Assembly (NCBI GenBank): GCA_028386065.3
Contig: JAKUCV010001653.1
Coordinates: 1 to 64,000, forward strand
Length of the DNA stretch: 64,000 bases
Direction of reading: 5' to 3'
From: Turnera subulata
Taxonomy: Eukaryota; Streptophyta; Magnoliopsida; Malpighiales; Passifloraceae
The stretch's first letter is position 1; every line of letters begins with the position of its first letter. Both the position numbers and the translations under genes were made by a program. Below, in pieces: positions 43,676 to 55,627 of the stretch. The notes beneath the pieces are model-generated. The model did no database searches and had not been told where the DNA came from. It saw only the letters and a program-made list of their open reading frames with translations.

Positions 43676-44990
43676 GGTAACTCTACAACAATGATCAACT
43701 CACACAAATAATAGTCATGTATACAAAATCATTTAATAAGGAATTCTATTAAATGATACTCCTACTATGAATCAAAATAATCATAAGTAGGCTAAGATCC
43801 ATATTTCACCACAATATAAGTCAGCTTTGGCTGATCACTTACATCATAGCTATTTAGGTAGACAACTCTTGTCAATTACATCTCATGTAACTCTTGGATA
43901 GTTGAGTGAACAACACTTTGTCCATATCTATCTCATAGACATTACTCAACCCTTGCCTCTAAGTCCTTAATCCTATTAAGATGACTTAGTTAAGTCCAAA
44001 CCCACAATAAGCAGTCGAGATATTACAATTATCCACTTGCACCTTGCTAGGATAAACATAGGCACCTTGCTTTGGCAAAACCTACCTAGTGTTGATCTAA
44101 GCAATGATGAGTGCTTATCAAGGAAGGCAACTAAGAACTTAATATTTCATCAACATATGTTCACACATCACATGCATATAATCAACAAATCAAACATTGA
44201 TGTTATGTAAGTTTGGAAACCAAAAATACATGTGAACATCGATGTCTAACTTGAACATCGATGCTTTGAGAATCTGATTCTCCCAACTACTTGGCAGCAC
44301 TTAGTATTCCGGTCATATCCAGAGCTGTAGAGCTCGGATTTGTGCAAACTTGGTGTCCCTGGAAAGCTAAGAAGTAGGGCTACAACTTTTCTTCTGTTCA
44401 GGCCAAACACCAATTCGGCCTCCTTCGGCCCCGAATTCGCAGTTGAAGTTACTGAGTTCCACAACATCGATGTTGAACCCTTCAACATCGATGTTTGGAG
44501 TTTGCGAATCTGCTAAACATCGATGTTGACGCTCAAACATCGATGTTGGAGGTTGCCGAACCCTCAAAACATCGATGTTGACCATCAAACATCGATGTTG
44601 GAGGTTGCCGAGCCCTCAGAACATCGTTGTTGACCATCAAACATCGATGTTGGAGTACTTGAACGGCAGATGTACTAGACTCATGCCAACATCGATGTTG
44701 GTCACACCAACATCGATGTTATGGCCTAGATGTACTAGAACGACAATCGTTCGATACACAAACCGACACTCGGTTTCTTCTTAGTCGAACTCTTTGACTT
44801 ACTGCCATTAACATCTTGATCAAAATCTCATATCAATCAAGTGCTTGTTTTTCAAAACTCATTTGACAAAAACCAACATCAACATGTTCAAAATCATTTA
44901 GCATATCACATACACAAAATGAAAACAACACATACTAAGAAGATCATATCACATATGCGTCACTTATACGGTTTAGAGCTTCACAAGAAG
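43676..44990 (-). other. Copia E leader between PBS and gag
   Basis: About 1.3 kb of non-coding sequence between the PBS and the Gag start. Its middle part holds the AACATCGATGTT array (44235-44720). The ORFs on either strand (44246-44488, 44367-44588, 44575-44784) read through the repeat and are not genes. Unusually long for a copia leader. Confidence 0.7.
44235..44720. repeat. Array of AACATCGATGTT pairs in copia E leader
   Basis: Pairs start at 44235/44254, 44463/44484, 44516/44536, 44568/44588, 44620/44640 and 44688/44709. Intra-pair spacing is 19-21 bp; four successive pairs recur every 52-53 bp. Most copies are perfect. The spacer text (GGTTGCCGAACCCTCA-like) differs from that in element A, while the 12-bp palindrome is the same. 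Confidence 0.95.
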
Positions 44991-45003
44991 GATTCGCTAC
45001 CAC
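44991..45003 (-). other. Primer binding site of copia E
   Basis: On the minus strand, immediately after the LTR end CCTACA, reads GTGGTAGCGAATC. TGGTAGCG-A resembles the initiator tRNA-Met type site in copia elements. Confidence 0.65.
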
Positions 45004-46513
45004 TGTAGGTTTTCGGTATGCTATATGACACTCATATACAAGAAAAATATGCAGCAGAATTTCCGGAAACAACACAGGAACACATGTGAAGCATATAAAC
45101 CGAATAACAATTTTCCGTACCTTACACGGTTAGGATCTTCCACCTTACTGAAGTGCCGGAATCAGCAAGAGCAAGACAAGGTATCCCGCCCCTCTACGGT
45201 ATCCACACGAACCGTGATCAAGCCGGAATCGTCACGCGGTCTCCAACTTCGAGCTCTCCCGAACTGGTGTGCTAGCAACAGATTTCCGGGAGGATGAGTT
45301 TGTGGTGTTTTTCTTCTTTCACAAAGAAGGAGATGTGTGTGTATGTTCTTTCAAGCTCTCAAGAACACTCTCAAGAACAAAACTCAGTGAATGGCATGAA
45401 GGAGAGGAAGTAATCAGATCACTCCAATCCACACATCAAAGGCTAATGGAGATAGTGGAGGTCATGGCCAACACATTGGCCCATTACCCACCACAATTAT
45501 GTCTATACATAATAATGTCTCCACTAAACCTTATCAACATACACAACACCTAAAGTGGCTCAATTATGCTGACAATTAGTGAACCAACCAGCCCAAAACG
45601 ACCCTGGTCCAACCACAGTCCGACCACGGTCCAACCACAAACCGGTCCAACTATGGTCCAACCACGGTTCAACCACCTGCTCGGATCAACGGTTCTATGT
45701 GTGTGACCCTGTAGGCATTTGTAACGTCCGGCAATAATTGTAAAATAGCAAAGAGTAGCGTCTAGCAACATATCATTGCTACCCGAACGACAAGATCAGT
45801 ACTGATTCTAAATGCCTCGAAACATGTCATCGTCCCTTCGTCCCATTATCAAGATTAAACCGAGACATGGAATATGTCAATCTCGTATATGTTTAATCTC
45901 GGTTTCTTGATCCTCGAGTTAACTGTGTAAAATAGATACCAATGATATCACCATATAATCCGAGCACGGCCGTGCATTTACAGTTCAACTCTATCAAGAA
46001 ACCATCCGATAATATACCCGTTATATGGGTTGGACGAATCCCCTCTGGATCATACAAAACCCACTACACACTTATCATATACCCAATGATTACCCTTAAG
46101 TCCACCCAGTTACGGATGACTAGGAATAATATCAAAGTATATGACTCACATGTTGGGAACCTTGACAATCTCAGGTCTAAGGACAATACATATAAAAATC
46201 GCTATTGACAAACATATAACGCTCCATGTAGCATTCTTATGTGGGTCGGTCCAGTCCACAAGTTCTCCAACTTGTACCCGTATGTAGAATTCATATCACA
46301 TATAAATTCTCAACATACGCTAGTCTTAATTTATTATTATAACCCATCCATAATAATAATCGACTAGGGACATTTAAGAATATATAAATATTCTAAAGTT
46401 ATAAATATGTGCAAGCGTTTATCTCATAAACGATATTTATTGGAATAACCTTAATGTATATACACGACTATATACGATCATCCATTGATTGGCTTTTGGG
46501 CATATTACTAACA
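45004..46513 (-). repeat. Copia E 5' LTR
   Basis: Plus-strand TGTAGGTTTTCGG to ATTACTAACA. Nearly identical to 38706-40236; differences include a ~20-bp deletion near 45750 and a short insertion near 45857. Followed by AATGT, the TSD. Confidence 0.95.
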
Positions 46514-46970
46514 AATGTGATGCCTCTGGCATAGGAATTGGTGCTGTTTTGTTGCAGGAAAAGCGCTCCATTGCTTATTTCAGTGAGAAATTGAAGGGGG
46601 CACAACTCAATTGCTCCACCTATGACAAAGAGTTGTATGCCTTGATTAGGGCATTACAATCTTGGCTGCATTATCTTTGGCAAAAGGAGTTTGTGATACA
46701 CACGGATCATGAGAGCTTGAAGTATCTAAAGGGCCAAGGTAAGCTAGGTAAGAGACATGCTAAACGGCTTGAATTCATTAAGACTTTCACTTATGTTGTT
46801 AAATACAAGCAAGGAAAAGATAATATTGTTATTGATGCTTTGTCTAGGAGATATGTTTTAGTTTCATCGCTTAGTTCTAAGTTGATTGGATTTGAGCATA
46901 TAAAGGATTTATATAAATCTGATTCTGACTTTGCTATGGTATTTGAAGCTTGTGAACATGCTGCTTTTTA
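46514..46970 (+). pseudogene. Gypsy F1 RNase H
   Basis: Resumes after copia [21 protein letters not shown] (catalytic Asp), [20 protein letters not shown] (catalytic Glu), [13 protein letters not shown] (third Asp) and DALSRR. Open to a stop at 46969. This copy would be the most intact gypsy domain here if rejoined with the RT side. F2 has a second copy at 50050. Confidence 0.9.
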
Positions 46971-47933
46971 GAAGTTTTATCGCCATGAAGGGTGGTTATT
47001 TTGTGAAAATAAACTTTGTATTCCTGCATGTTCTATGCGTGAGTTGCTTGTTAGGGAAGCTCATGATGGTGTATTGATGGGACACTTTGGAATTGCTAAA
47101 ACTTTAGACATCTTGCATGAACATTTTTATTGGCCTAACATGAAAAGAGACGTGGAAAAAGTTTGTGCAGGTCGCATTCCTTGTCGCCAGGCCAAGAGTA
47201 AGGTACAACCCCTTAGTTTGTACACTCCTTTACCTGTTCTTGATAGTCCTTGGACGGATATTTCTTGAATTTTGTGATTGGATTACCTAGGACAAGGAAA
47301 GGTAGAGATAGAATTTTTGTTGTTGTTGACAGGTTTAGTATAATGTCGCATTTTATTGCTTGTCATAAGACTGATGATGCTATAATTGTTGCTGAATTGT
47401 TCTTTAGGGATGCAGTACGTTTGCAGGCATTCCTAGGACAATTATATCTGATAGAGACACTAAATTTTTGTCACACTTCTGGCGTATTTTGTGGAGTAAA
47501 TTAGGGGCCAAGTTGTTGTTTTCTAATACTTGTCACCCTCAAGCTAATGGACAAACTGAAGTTGTGAATGGAACATTAGGTACTCTATTGCGTGCTGTTG
47601 TAGGTAAGAACTTGAAATTTTGGGAAGAACGGTTGCCTATGGTTGAATTTGCATATAATAGGAGTATTTATTCTTCTACTGGCTATTCGTCTTTTAAGAT
47701 TGTTTATGGATTTAACCCTCTAACCCCTTCGGATTTGATGCCTATTCCTTTGAAAGAGACTGTGAATGTAGATGGACAGCAAAGTGCTGAGTTAGTCAAG
47801 TCCATTCATGACAAGGCAAGGCAGCACATTAAGGACAAGAATCACAAGGTGGCGCAAAGAGCCAATAGAGGGCGAAGACTGGTTAGGTTTGAGTCTGGAG
47901 ATTGGGTCTGGGTGCACTTTAGTAAGGAGAGGG
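46971..47933 (+). pseudogene. Gypsy F1 integrase
   Basis: After a stop at 46969: [18 protein letters not shown] and HFYWPNMKRDVEKVCAG-IPC (HHCC zinc domain, with the first Cys of the CxxC changed to Arg). Then LDSPWTDIS (first Asp), a frameshift, [20 protein letters not shown], further frame breaks, and HPQANGQTEVVNGTL (catalytic Glu region). YSSFKIVYGFNPLTPSDL follows. Interrupted at 47933 by a solo LTR in the post-INT tail. Confidence 0.9.
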
Positions 47934-49313
47934 TGTTAGGTTCTGGTACACAAATAGAGAGTTAACACGCAGCGGAATCAATTCCGAAACCATCACAGGG
48001 TTCATGTGAAACGGGATAAATCGAATAGATGTGATGTTAGTACCTGTTTTGGTCGAGATCTTTCACTCAACTGTTAAGCCGAATCAGTTTTAAACCGGAC
48101 GAAAATTTGATTTCTCTAAGGTATCCACAGGAACCGTCTCATGATCTCTGGTTCGAGCTCTCTCAATCACTCGTCTCACAGTGCTAGCTGTTTATAAGAA
48201 CGAGAGAATAACTAGGGTTTTCTATCTTATTGCGTAAAAAGATAATAATGTAAGAAACAATATATCCATATATATATATATATGTCGACAGAAAACCCTG
48301 GTTGTACTGGATTAACCCTAATCATATTTGGGTTGTAATTTTCGGGTTTAATAATAAGCTTAATGTGGGCTTGTTATTAATAATCCGAAAGTAGGTCCAA
48401 TAACTTATCCAAACTCTTTTGGACTCACGGCTCCAATTAACAGTCCTAAGTGTGCGACCTTATAGGCTCTAATCACGTTGGCAATAATTATAAAATCACA
48501 TTTATAATTATAAACAATGAGTGGTGTCTAGCAACACATCATTGCCACCCAAGTGACAAGATCAATACTGATTCATCGAGCCTTATTTTTGTGTCTTTGT
48601 CCCTTTCTCTTATAATATTAAGATCAAACACGAGACATGGAATATGTCATTCTCGCATGTGTTTAATCTATGCTTTCTTGAATCCGAGTTAACTATCCAA
48701 AACAAATACAACTGATATCCTACATCAATCAATTTGAGCACGGCCATGCATTTTACAGTTCAACTCTATCAAGGGGCCCAACAGATATATTTCCCATTAT
48801 ATGGGCTAGAAAAATTCCATCTTGATCAAACAAATCCCTCTACACATTATATCATGTGCCCAATAATAACTCTAACGTCTACCCAACTACGAGTAACCAA
48901 GAGTAATGTCAAAGCACATGACTTATGTGTTGGGAACCTTGATGATCTCAGGTCTAAGGACAACACTTATAAGAACCACCAATGACAACATGTAATGATC
49001 CATGTGGTGTTCTTAAGTTGGATCGGTCTAGTCCACTAGTTCCCTAACTTGTACCCGTATGTAGACCTCATATCTCATATGACTCTCAACATACACTAGT
49101 CTTAATTTATTATTGCAACCCATCCATAATAATAATCGACTAGGGACTTTTAATAATATAAAAATATTCTTGGGTTATAAATATATCCAAGCATTCTACA
49201 CAAATATAAATAAATAAACGAACACATTTATCGGAATAAAACCTTAATCAAATATCATGACTAAAAAAGTAACATAATCATCCAATGATTGGTTTTTGGA
49301 CATTATACTAACA
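47934..49313 (-). mobile_element. Solo LTR (1,380 bp) related to copia E
   Basis: Starts TGTTAGGTTCTGG and ends ATTATACTAACA, parallel to copia E's LTR ends. It shares blocks such as GTCTAGCAACACATCATTG. It splits the gypsy text between HFSKER (47920) and FPKKM-SKLD (49318). The flanks (GAGGG left, AAGAT right) do not form a clean 5-bp TSD. Contains a (TA)n run at about 48267-48283. No internal region, so it is a product of LTR-LTR recombination or decay. Confidence 0.8.
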
Positions 49314-49754
49314 AAGATTTCCTAAGAAAATGACTTCCAAGTTGGATCCTATAGGAGAGGGACCTTTTCAAGTCTTCGAACGCAATAGTGATAATACTTA
49401 CAAGATTGATTTACCTGGTGAGTATGAAGTTAAAGCTACTTCCAATGTTGCTGATTTTTTCTCCCTTTGACAGTGTAGGAACAGATTCGAGGGCGAATCC
49501 TTTTGAGGAGGGGGGGAATAATGCACTCAAGCAAGCTTCAAGCATCAATGGAGATGGAGATGACGCCATGTCACTGCCTCAAGGACCAATTACAAGATCA
49601 GGATCAAGGATGCTAAGGAATCAACTTCTACATCACATTCAAGCATTGATTAACAAGGAGCTTCAAGAAGACAATGTGATCAAGGTTGGAGAGGAGCTAA
49701 AATAGAAGCCCATCTATTTGCTGTCAATTGAGGAGCAATTGACTCAAGAGCATA
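49314..49754 (+). pseudogene. Gypsy F1 polyprotein C-terminal tail
   Basis: SKLDPIGEGPFQVFE and YKIDLPGEYEVKATSNVADF are the post-integrase (GPF/chromo-adjacent) region. After a frameshift, DSRANPFEEGGNNALKQ and LPQGPITRSGSRMLRNQLL are the tail typical of plant gypsy polyproteins. Ends at 49705 (TAG) shortly before the LTR at 49755. Confidence 0.8.
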
Positions 49755-50049
49755 TGTGGGGTCCAATCGACATCACCCTTACCAAGTAGGGCCATGTCGA
49801 CATATCTGTTCTTTTATTATTTATATGATGCCGAATTTTATAACTCAGTAGTTAATAATTTCGGCAAGGATATTATTATTATTATTTAGGTTTATTATTG
49901 TGGGCTTTAGTTTATTTAGCTGGGTTATTTTTGTTTGGGTTTAACTGAATCCAATGTGATGTTGGATAAAAATTAAAACCTAGTCCATTAGGGAGAAGGT
50001 GAAGCCGGTTAGGGTAGGCTAGGAATCAAAATCCAATTTGTCTTAGATT
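49755..50049 (+). repeat. Truncated 3' LTR of gypsy F1
   Basis: Begins TGTGGGGTCCAATCGACATC, corresponding to 51866 onward. Only about 295 bp are present before F2's RNase H text begins (GTTTTATTGCAGGAAAAGC at 50052). The junction has no target duplication that I can see, so deletion or unequal recombination is likely. Confidence 0.75.
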
Positions 50050-51865
50050 CATGTTTTATTGCAGGAAAAGCGCCCTATAGCTTATTTCAGTGACAAATTA
50101 AAGGGGGCACAACTCAATTACTCCACTTATGATAAGGAGTTGTATGCCTTGGTGAGGGCATTACAAACTTGGCAGCATTATCTATTGCCAAAGGAGTTTG
50201 TGATTCACACGGATTATGAGAGCTTGAAGTATTTAAAGGGCAAGGTAAGCTAGGTAAGCACCATGGTAAATGGCTTGAGTTCATTGAGACATTCCCTTAT
50301 GTTGTTGAATATACGCAAGAAAAAGATAATGTCATAGCTGATGCTTTGTCTAGGAGGTATGTTTTAATTGCATGACCTAGTTCTAAGATGGTTGGATTTG
50401 AGCATATTAAAGACTTATATCATTTTGATGCCGATTTTGCTATGGTGTTTGGTGCTTGTGAACATGCTGCATTTCAGATATTTTTTCGTCGTGAAGATTA
50501 CTTGATTCGTGACAATAAGCTGTGTGTGCTTGTATGTTCAATGCGTGAATTTCTTGTTAGGGAAGCTCATGATGGAGGCTTGATGGGACATTTTGGCATT
50601 GCTAAGACTTTAGACAACTTACATGAGCATTTTTATTGGCCTAACATGGAAAAAGATGTGAAAAAAGTTTGTGCAGGTTGCATCTTATGTCGACAAGCCA
50701 AGAATAAGGTACAACCTTATGGTTTGTACACTCCTTTACCTATTCCTGATAGTCCTTGGACTGATATATCTATGGATTTTGTGATTGGACTGCCTAGGAC
50801 TAGGAAAGGTAGAGATAGCATCTTTGTTGTTCTTGACAGGTTTAGTAAAATGTCTCATTTTATTGCATGTCATAAAACAGATGATGCTGTGAATGTTGTT
50901 GATTTGTTCTTTAGGGATGTAGTACGTTTACGTGGCATTCCTAGGACAATCATATCTGATAGAGGCACTAAGTTTTTATCACACTTTTGGCATGTACTTT
51001 GGAGTAAATTAGGGTCCAAGTTGTTGTTTTCTACTACTTGTCACCCTCAAATAGAAGGCCAAACTGAGGTGGTAAATTGAACTCTAGGTGCTCTATTGCA
51101 TGTTGTGGTTGGTAAGATTCTGAAATCTTGGGAAGAATGGTTGCCTATGGTTGAGTTTGCTTATAATAGTAGCATTCATTCTTCTACTGGATATTCGCCT
51201 TTTGAGATTATTTATGGTTTTAACCCACTAACCCCATTGGATTTGTTGCCCCTTTCTTTGGAAGAAATTGTGAATTCACATGGACAAAAAAAGGCTGGGT
51301 TGGTGAAATAAATACATCAGAAGGTAAGGCAGAACATTGAGGAAAAGAACCTAGAGGTGGCCCAAAGGGCCAATAAAGGGTGCAAGTTGCTGAGATTTGA
51401 ACCTAGAGATTGGGTTTGGGTGCACTTTAGGAAGGAAAGATTCCCCAAGCAAAGGAAATCCAAGTTGGATGCAAGAGGGAATGGACCTTTTCGAGTCTTA
51501 GAATGTATTAGTGATAATGCCTACAAGATTGATCTACCTAGTGAGTGCTACGTATGATGCTGCTGATCTTTCCCTCTTTGATAATGCAGGTTCAGATTCG
51601 AGGACGAATCCTTTTGAGGAGGGAGGGAATGATGCACTCAAGCAGGCTTCAAGCACCATTAGAGAGGATGATGGCGCCATGCTGCTTCCTCAAGGTCCAA
51701 TCACAAGAGCAAGGTCAAGGATGCTTAAGAATCAACTCTTACATCACATCCCAGCATTAATGAATAAAGAGTTGCAAGAAGACATCATGATTAAGCTAGG
51801 AGAAGAGATGAAAAAGAAGCCCATTAATTTGTTGTCAATTAAAGAGTAATTCACTCAAGAGTAGC
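50050..51865 (+). pseudogene. Gypsy F2 RNase H, integrase and tail
   Basis: The RNase H lacks its first motif, starting at [21 protein letters not shown] frameshift near 50250 and a stop before 50388 break it. The integrase (50388-51311) is long and open for 230 codons: [27 protein letters not shown] (complete HHCC), [50 protein letters not shown] and [12 protein letters not shown] before a stop at 51078. The tail has GNGPFRVLECISDNAYKI and DSRTNPFEEGGNDALKQ. Second copy of the same family, downstream of F1. Confidence 0.9.
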
Positions 51866-52565
51866 TGTGGGGCCCATTCGACATCAGGCTAGAGCTAGAG
51901 GGCCATGTCGACATATCTTTTGTTTTTATTTTTATTGTTGCCAAAATTTTTATAATTGTGGATTTTTTTATTAATTCGCTTTTTCTAATTAATTTGGGTC
52001 TAGTCCATTTAATTGGGTTGATTAATGTGGACTTAAGTTTTAGTTAGTTGGATTATTATTGTAAGAATTTAATTAGAATCCAAATTAATGTTGGATCAAT
52101 TAAAACCTAGTCCAAGAGGGTAGAGTCAAGTCAGCCTATGGTAATTTAGAAGACAAATCCAACATTATGTTATTATTCTTTTTATTATGTTATGTCGAGA
52201 ACATTGAGAATATTTTAGAAAACAAAATTGACCTTTGAGGTTTCTTTGATTGAGTAGTTCATTCATCTGAAGGGTGTGATTCTCTTTATTTTACATTAGG
52301 GATTTGATTTAACTTATCAGGTATTCGTATCTGTGGCGTTTTATTCTAATTCCTTGCGTTCTAATTCTTGAATTTCTTGCTGATTAGGAATCAGGGGTTG
52401 GCACACTAAATCCTATCTGTTTGTTAAAGCTTTCTTGTTTCTTTCATGCTGATTTGGGTAGAATAAGGGGTGGAGATTCACAAAGTTTGATTGAGATTGA
52501 AGGTCGGGACAACCGTTTGAAATAGTGGAGATTTTAATGCTGATTCTAGGATTAAGGCTGTATCA
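51866..52565 (+). repeat. Gypsy F2 LTR (700 bp)
   Basis: From TGTGGGGCCCATTCG to AAGGCTGTATCA. Follows the polyprotein tail, so it is a 3' LTR, but it is followed directly by leader sequence of the family (see next entry), so it also stands where a 5' LTR would. A usable PBS is not seen (GTGTAGGAGTTGC instead). Confidence 0.8.
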
Positions 52566-53650
52566 GTGTAGGAGTTGCTACACAAAATTGTTGCTGGAAG
52601 TTGTGGTTTTGGTGGGATACTTGTCGATTTTGTATGTCTGCTCACATACAAATTTTTTCTGCTCATTCTTAAATTTAGTGCATTCTGCCAAATTTTGTAT
52701 GTCTCCTTACCTACAAAATTTTTCTGCTCATTCTGGAATTTAGTGTATTCTGCTGAATTTTGTATATCAGCTGGTATACAAAGTCGTTTTGTTGTTTCGG
52801 GTTTTCCTTCTTTTTTTTTTATAGTAGTCGATGATCTTTATTGATGGAATAAGAAAACATATTTACAGGGTAGGAAAAACAAAGAGAACACTGATCTAGC
52901 TAAGATACAACACTGGGAAAAGAAAAACACTACCCGTATTGTAGTCGAATTGTCTTTCCAGGCCATCCTTTAAATGGCTCTGGCGTGGCAAGAACACTAC
53001 CCGCCGAGTATAGAAATAGTGGATGTGACACCTTATACCACCAATAAGCTCGTGTCAGTACCAAGTCGAATAAAGCATCCCTGAACAACTACTTGGACTC
53101 AAAAACAAAGGAGTTCCTTGCTAGCCACAATGACCAGAGCATGGAGTAACCAAGAAGCAACCAAACTTCCTGACAACGTGTCGACCCTGCCACCTCTAGC
53201 CACTGTGGGAACCAATCTTCAAGAGAATCCGATACCACCCAGGTCGTACCCCACCACCGCGCTTGGCGTTGCCGCAAAGAACGTGCCACCGGACAATAAA
53301 GCAACATATGGTCCATGGTTTCCATATGTTTGCGACAGGAGGGGTAAAGAGCATCGTTAATAGACAGGATGCCTTCAAAGAATAGCGTAGCCTTGATGGG
53401 AAGCCCACCGTGAAGGGCACGCCACACAAAGTATTCAACCTTTAGGGCGCCACCGATAGCCATGGGAGCGGACATTATTTCGCAATTTTTGTGCCTTTCC
53501 TTGTGTTGGGTGATTGTTGTGTCATAGTTGTTCAGCTAAACAACATTCAATCACATACATTACCTTGTTCTTGTGTGTGTCTTTCTTTGTTTGTTGAAGT
53601 CTTACTTTTCCTCTAGAATTGTTTTCCCTTTCTTTTTTACTTTAGGATTT
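52566..53650 (+). other. Gypsy leader, interrupted by a LINE tail
   Basis: Before 52811 and after 53478 the text matches the family's leader (compare TTGTGTTGGGTGATTGTTG at 53502 with 31398). It includes three loose repeats of a TTTTGTATGTCT-CTACAAAATTTTTCTGCTCATTCT type (52630-52750). No coding. It runs into a truncated LTR at about 53651. Confidence 0.7.
52811..53478 (-). mobile_element. 5'-truncated LINE tail with zf-RVT domain
   Basis: On the minus strand, 53475-53089 reads KVEYFVWRALHGGLPIKATL, then CRKHMETMDHMLLYCPVARSL, the zinc-binding domain found near the C-terminus of plant L1 ORF2. The plus-strand T-run at 52811-52820 is its poly-A tail. The upstream LINE is missing. It sits inside the gypsy leader. 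I could not define a target duplication. Confidence 0.75.
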
Positions 53651-54150
53651 CATTATTTTCTTACTTTAGTTGAGTTTATTTTTGTTGGGTTTTAATTAGT
53701 CCAATTTGTTGTTGGATTAAAAAAATCAAAACCTAGTCCAAATAGAAGAGGTGGCCGACTTGGTCTTTAGGGTTTGAAGACAATTTTGTTATGTCTTCCT
53801 AGTTGTTGGTGCTGACTTGGGGAGCCCTATAAATAGGCTCTTTGGCTTGTTTATTTTTCACACATGACTATTGCTATTTGATAATAAAGTTTGAGGTTTT
53901 TTTTGCAAGTTAGAATTGATTTTTCTCTTGTTTATTTCAGGGATTTTGTTTACTTATCAAGTAATTAATTTGCTTGTGGCGTTGCAAGAATTCTAGTAAT
54001 TATTACTCTATTGTTGCTTAACAACTTTGTTTTGTTTTGAGGTGATAGAGGTAGTTGCTAAAACCCTTTGGTTGAATTGATTTCTGATCTTGGTGACTTG
54101 ATTGATTAGCAGGTGCTATCTAGTTTTGTTCTGGTAGTGTTGTCGTATCA
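53651..54150 (+). repeat. Gypsy F3 5' LTR, 5' truncated, with TATA box and PBS
   Basis: Matches the latter two-thirds of the family LTR (AAACCTAGTCCAAATAG, then CTTATCAAGTAATT) and ends TGTCGTATCA. TATA box TATAAATA at 53828-53835. The PBS TGGTAACGGAGC follows at 54154-54165. The LTR start is missing, so it abuts the preceding leader directly. Confidence 0.8.
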
Positions 54151-54165
54151 TCTTGGTAACGGAGC

Positions 54166-54288
54166 ATAGGTATCAATTTCAATTATGTATCCCTTTACTT
54201 TCTGCAATTTAAATTTATATATATAACAAAAAAATTATTTTTGATTTGTTTTTATTTTATTAGTGCTTTAGTCGATTTTACATATCAT

Positions 54289-54332
<44 letters not shown>

Positions 54333-54937
54333 GGTTGTGATTATTGCTTGACTAGTCGATTTGGAGTATTGAAATTATCTAAATTGATTGTTGGAGGACT
54401 GTGTGAAATCAACATGACTTGGCTTCTATTATATTAAAAAAAAGGAGGAATCGAATTGTTGTCTGAGGAGTTTCGGCCAGCATTGTGTGAATTGCAGAAA
54501 TTGTTGCTTGATTGGGATACTTTTCGCGGGTTGTTAGGGTATCTATTTGGCTAATATTTCTTTGATTCTGCTTGTTTGTTGTGTTCTCTTTTCAGCTTTT
54601 CTAATTGGGTGATCTTTGTTTCATATCATTCAATTACTGCAATATTCATCACATACAAGTTTCTTGTCCTTAGTGTGTGACTATCTTTCTTTCTTGGAGT
54701 TAACTTGGCTCTAGAATTTGATTTATCTATTTCTTGCTACGAAATTCTTTGACTCTTTCTTGAAGTGCTGCAGGTTATTTACTATTTGATTAAGTGTTAC
54801 TAATCCCAAAGAATAAACACAGTGAGATTTCAAGAGAGGAAAAGGGCAAGTGAATCATCAATTTCCACGAGAGACAAACACGAGAGATACATGTGACGAA
54901 CTTTTTCTACTAGCAAGTTTCTTGTAGGTATTACATC
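54166..54937 (+). other. Gypsy F3 leader with (GA)n microsatellite
   Basis: Non-coding leader between PBS and gag. Contains a (GA)19 run at about 54293-54330 and family text TTCTAATTGGGTGATC at 54599. The final ~80 bp before the ATG at 54938 is A/C-rich. No ORF. Confidence 0.75.
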
Positions 54938-55627
54938 ATGGTTGGAGGTAGTACTGATGAAGAGAGGCCTGTTACTATGTCATCTTTGCTTGAACTTTTC
55001 CAAGGATTGGATGAACGATTCCAGGAGATAAATAACAAGATTGACAGGCAGGCACAAGAGATGAGTACAAGGATGGATCGACAAGAGTGGTCCATCCAAG
55101 AGCTCTCTACAGCTAGGGCGGCGCCAAGAGGGGAGGCACCAGCAGTCAACCAACCTCCACGCAATCAGCAAGTAAGGGAGGAACCTCAAGAAGTTGTTGA
55201 TGATGCTGAGGATGTTGTTTGCCTTGTAGTTGCTGGAAGGGCACGTCAATTCATTCCACCCCCTAGGAGAGTAGGAGGAAATCTACCCCCTAAGGGACCA
55301 AGGGCATGGTAGATATGAAAGATATGACAGAGATGATCGAAGAGATCCTAGGGATAGAGATACCGGGAGCATCAAGCTAAAGATTTCCTCTTCCCAAGGG
55401 AAAGATGATCTTGAAGTTTTTCTTGGATGGGAGAAAAGAGTAGAGATGAACTTTGACTGTCACAATTACACTGAGGCAAAGAAGGTAAAAGTAGAAGTGG
55501 TTGAGTTTACTGACTATGCTTTGGTTTGGTGGGACAAGCTTGTGCTTGACAAGATGGGCAATGGGAAGGATCCCATCGATTCTTGGCTCGACATGAAGAG
55601 GATCTTGAGGAAAAGATTTGTTCCACG
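54938..55627 (+). pseudogene. Gypsy F3 Gag (N-terminal part)
   Basis: Starts MVGGSTDEERPVTMSSLLEL with a coiled-coil-like segment (INNKIDRQAQEMSTRMDRQE). A frameshift near 55305 leads to GHGRYERYDRDDRRDPRDRD, then VEMNFDCHNYTEAKKVKVE, YALVWWDKLV and MKRILRKRFVP, the retrotransposon-gag domain. It is cut at 55627 by element G; CCACG (55623-55627) is the likely target duplication, but the other end is not in the window. Confidence 0.85.

Larger units (their letters stand above)
38706..46513 (-). mobile_element. Copia element E with two LTRs and TSD AATGT
   Basis: Complete insertion: target duplication AATGT at 38701-38705 and 46514-46518; 1,531-bp 3' LTR (38706-40236); PPT; pol and gag on the minus strand; a dyad-rich leader; PBS; 1,510-bp 5' LTR (45004-46513). 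The two LTRs are nearly identical by eye apart from small indels, so insertion is comparatively recent. All coding domains are damaged, including an internal RNase H deletion, so it cannot move by itself. It interrupts F1 exactly at the RT/RNase H junction. Confidence 0.95.
33655..50049 (+). mobile_element. Gypsy element F1 body (gag-PR-RT-RH-INT-partial LTR), with four insertions
   Basis: All domains of a plant Ty3/gypsy polyprotein occur in order on the plus strand with HHCC integrase and a post-INT tail, so it is probably a chromovirus-type or related lineage. The N-terminal part of gag and the 5' LTR are missing because of the inversion junction at 33654. Inserted into it are a MULE (36122-38541) carrying a hAT element, copia E (38706-46513) and a solo LTR (47934-49313). 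The 3' LTR (49755-50049) is cut by the start of F2. Confidence 0.85.
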
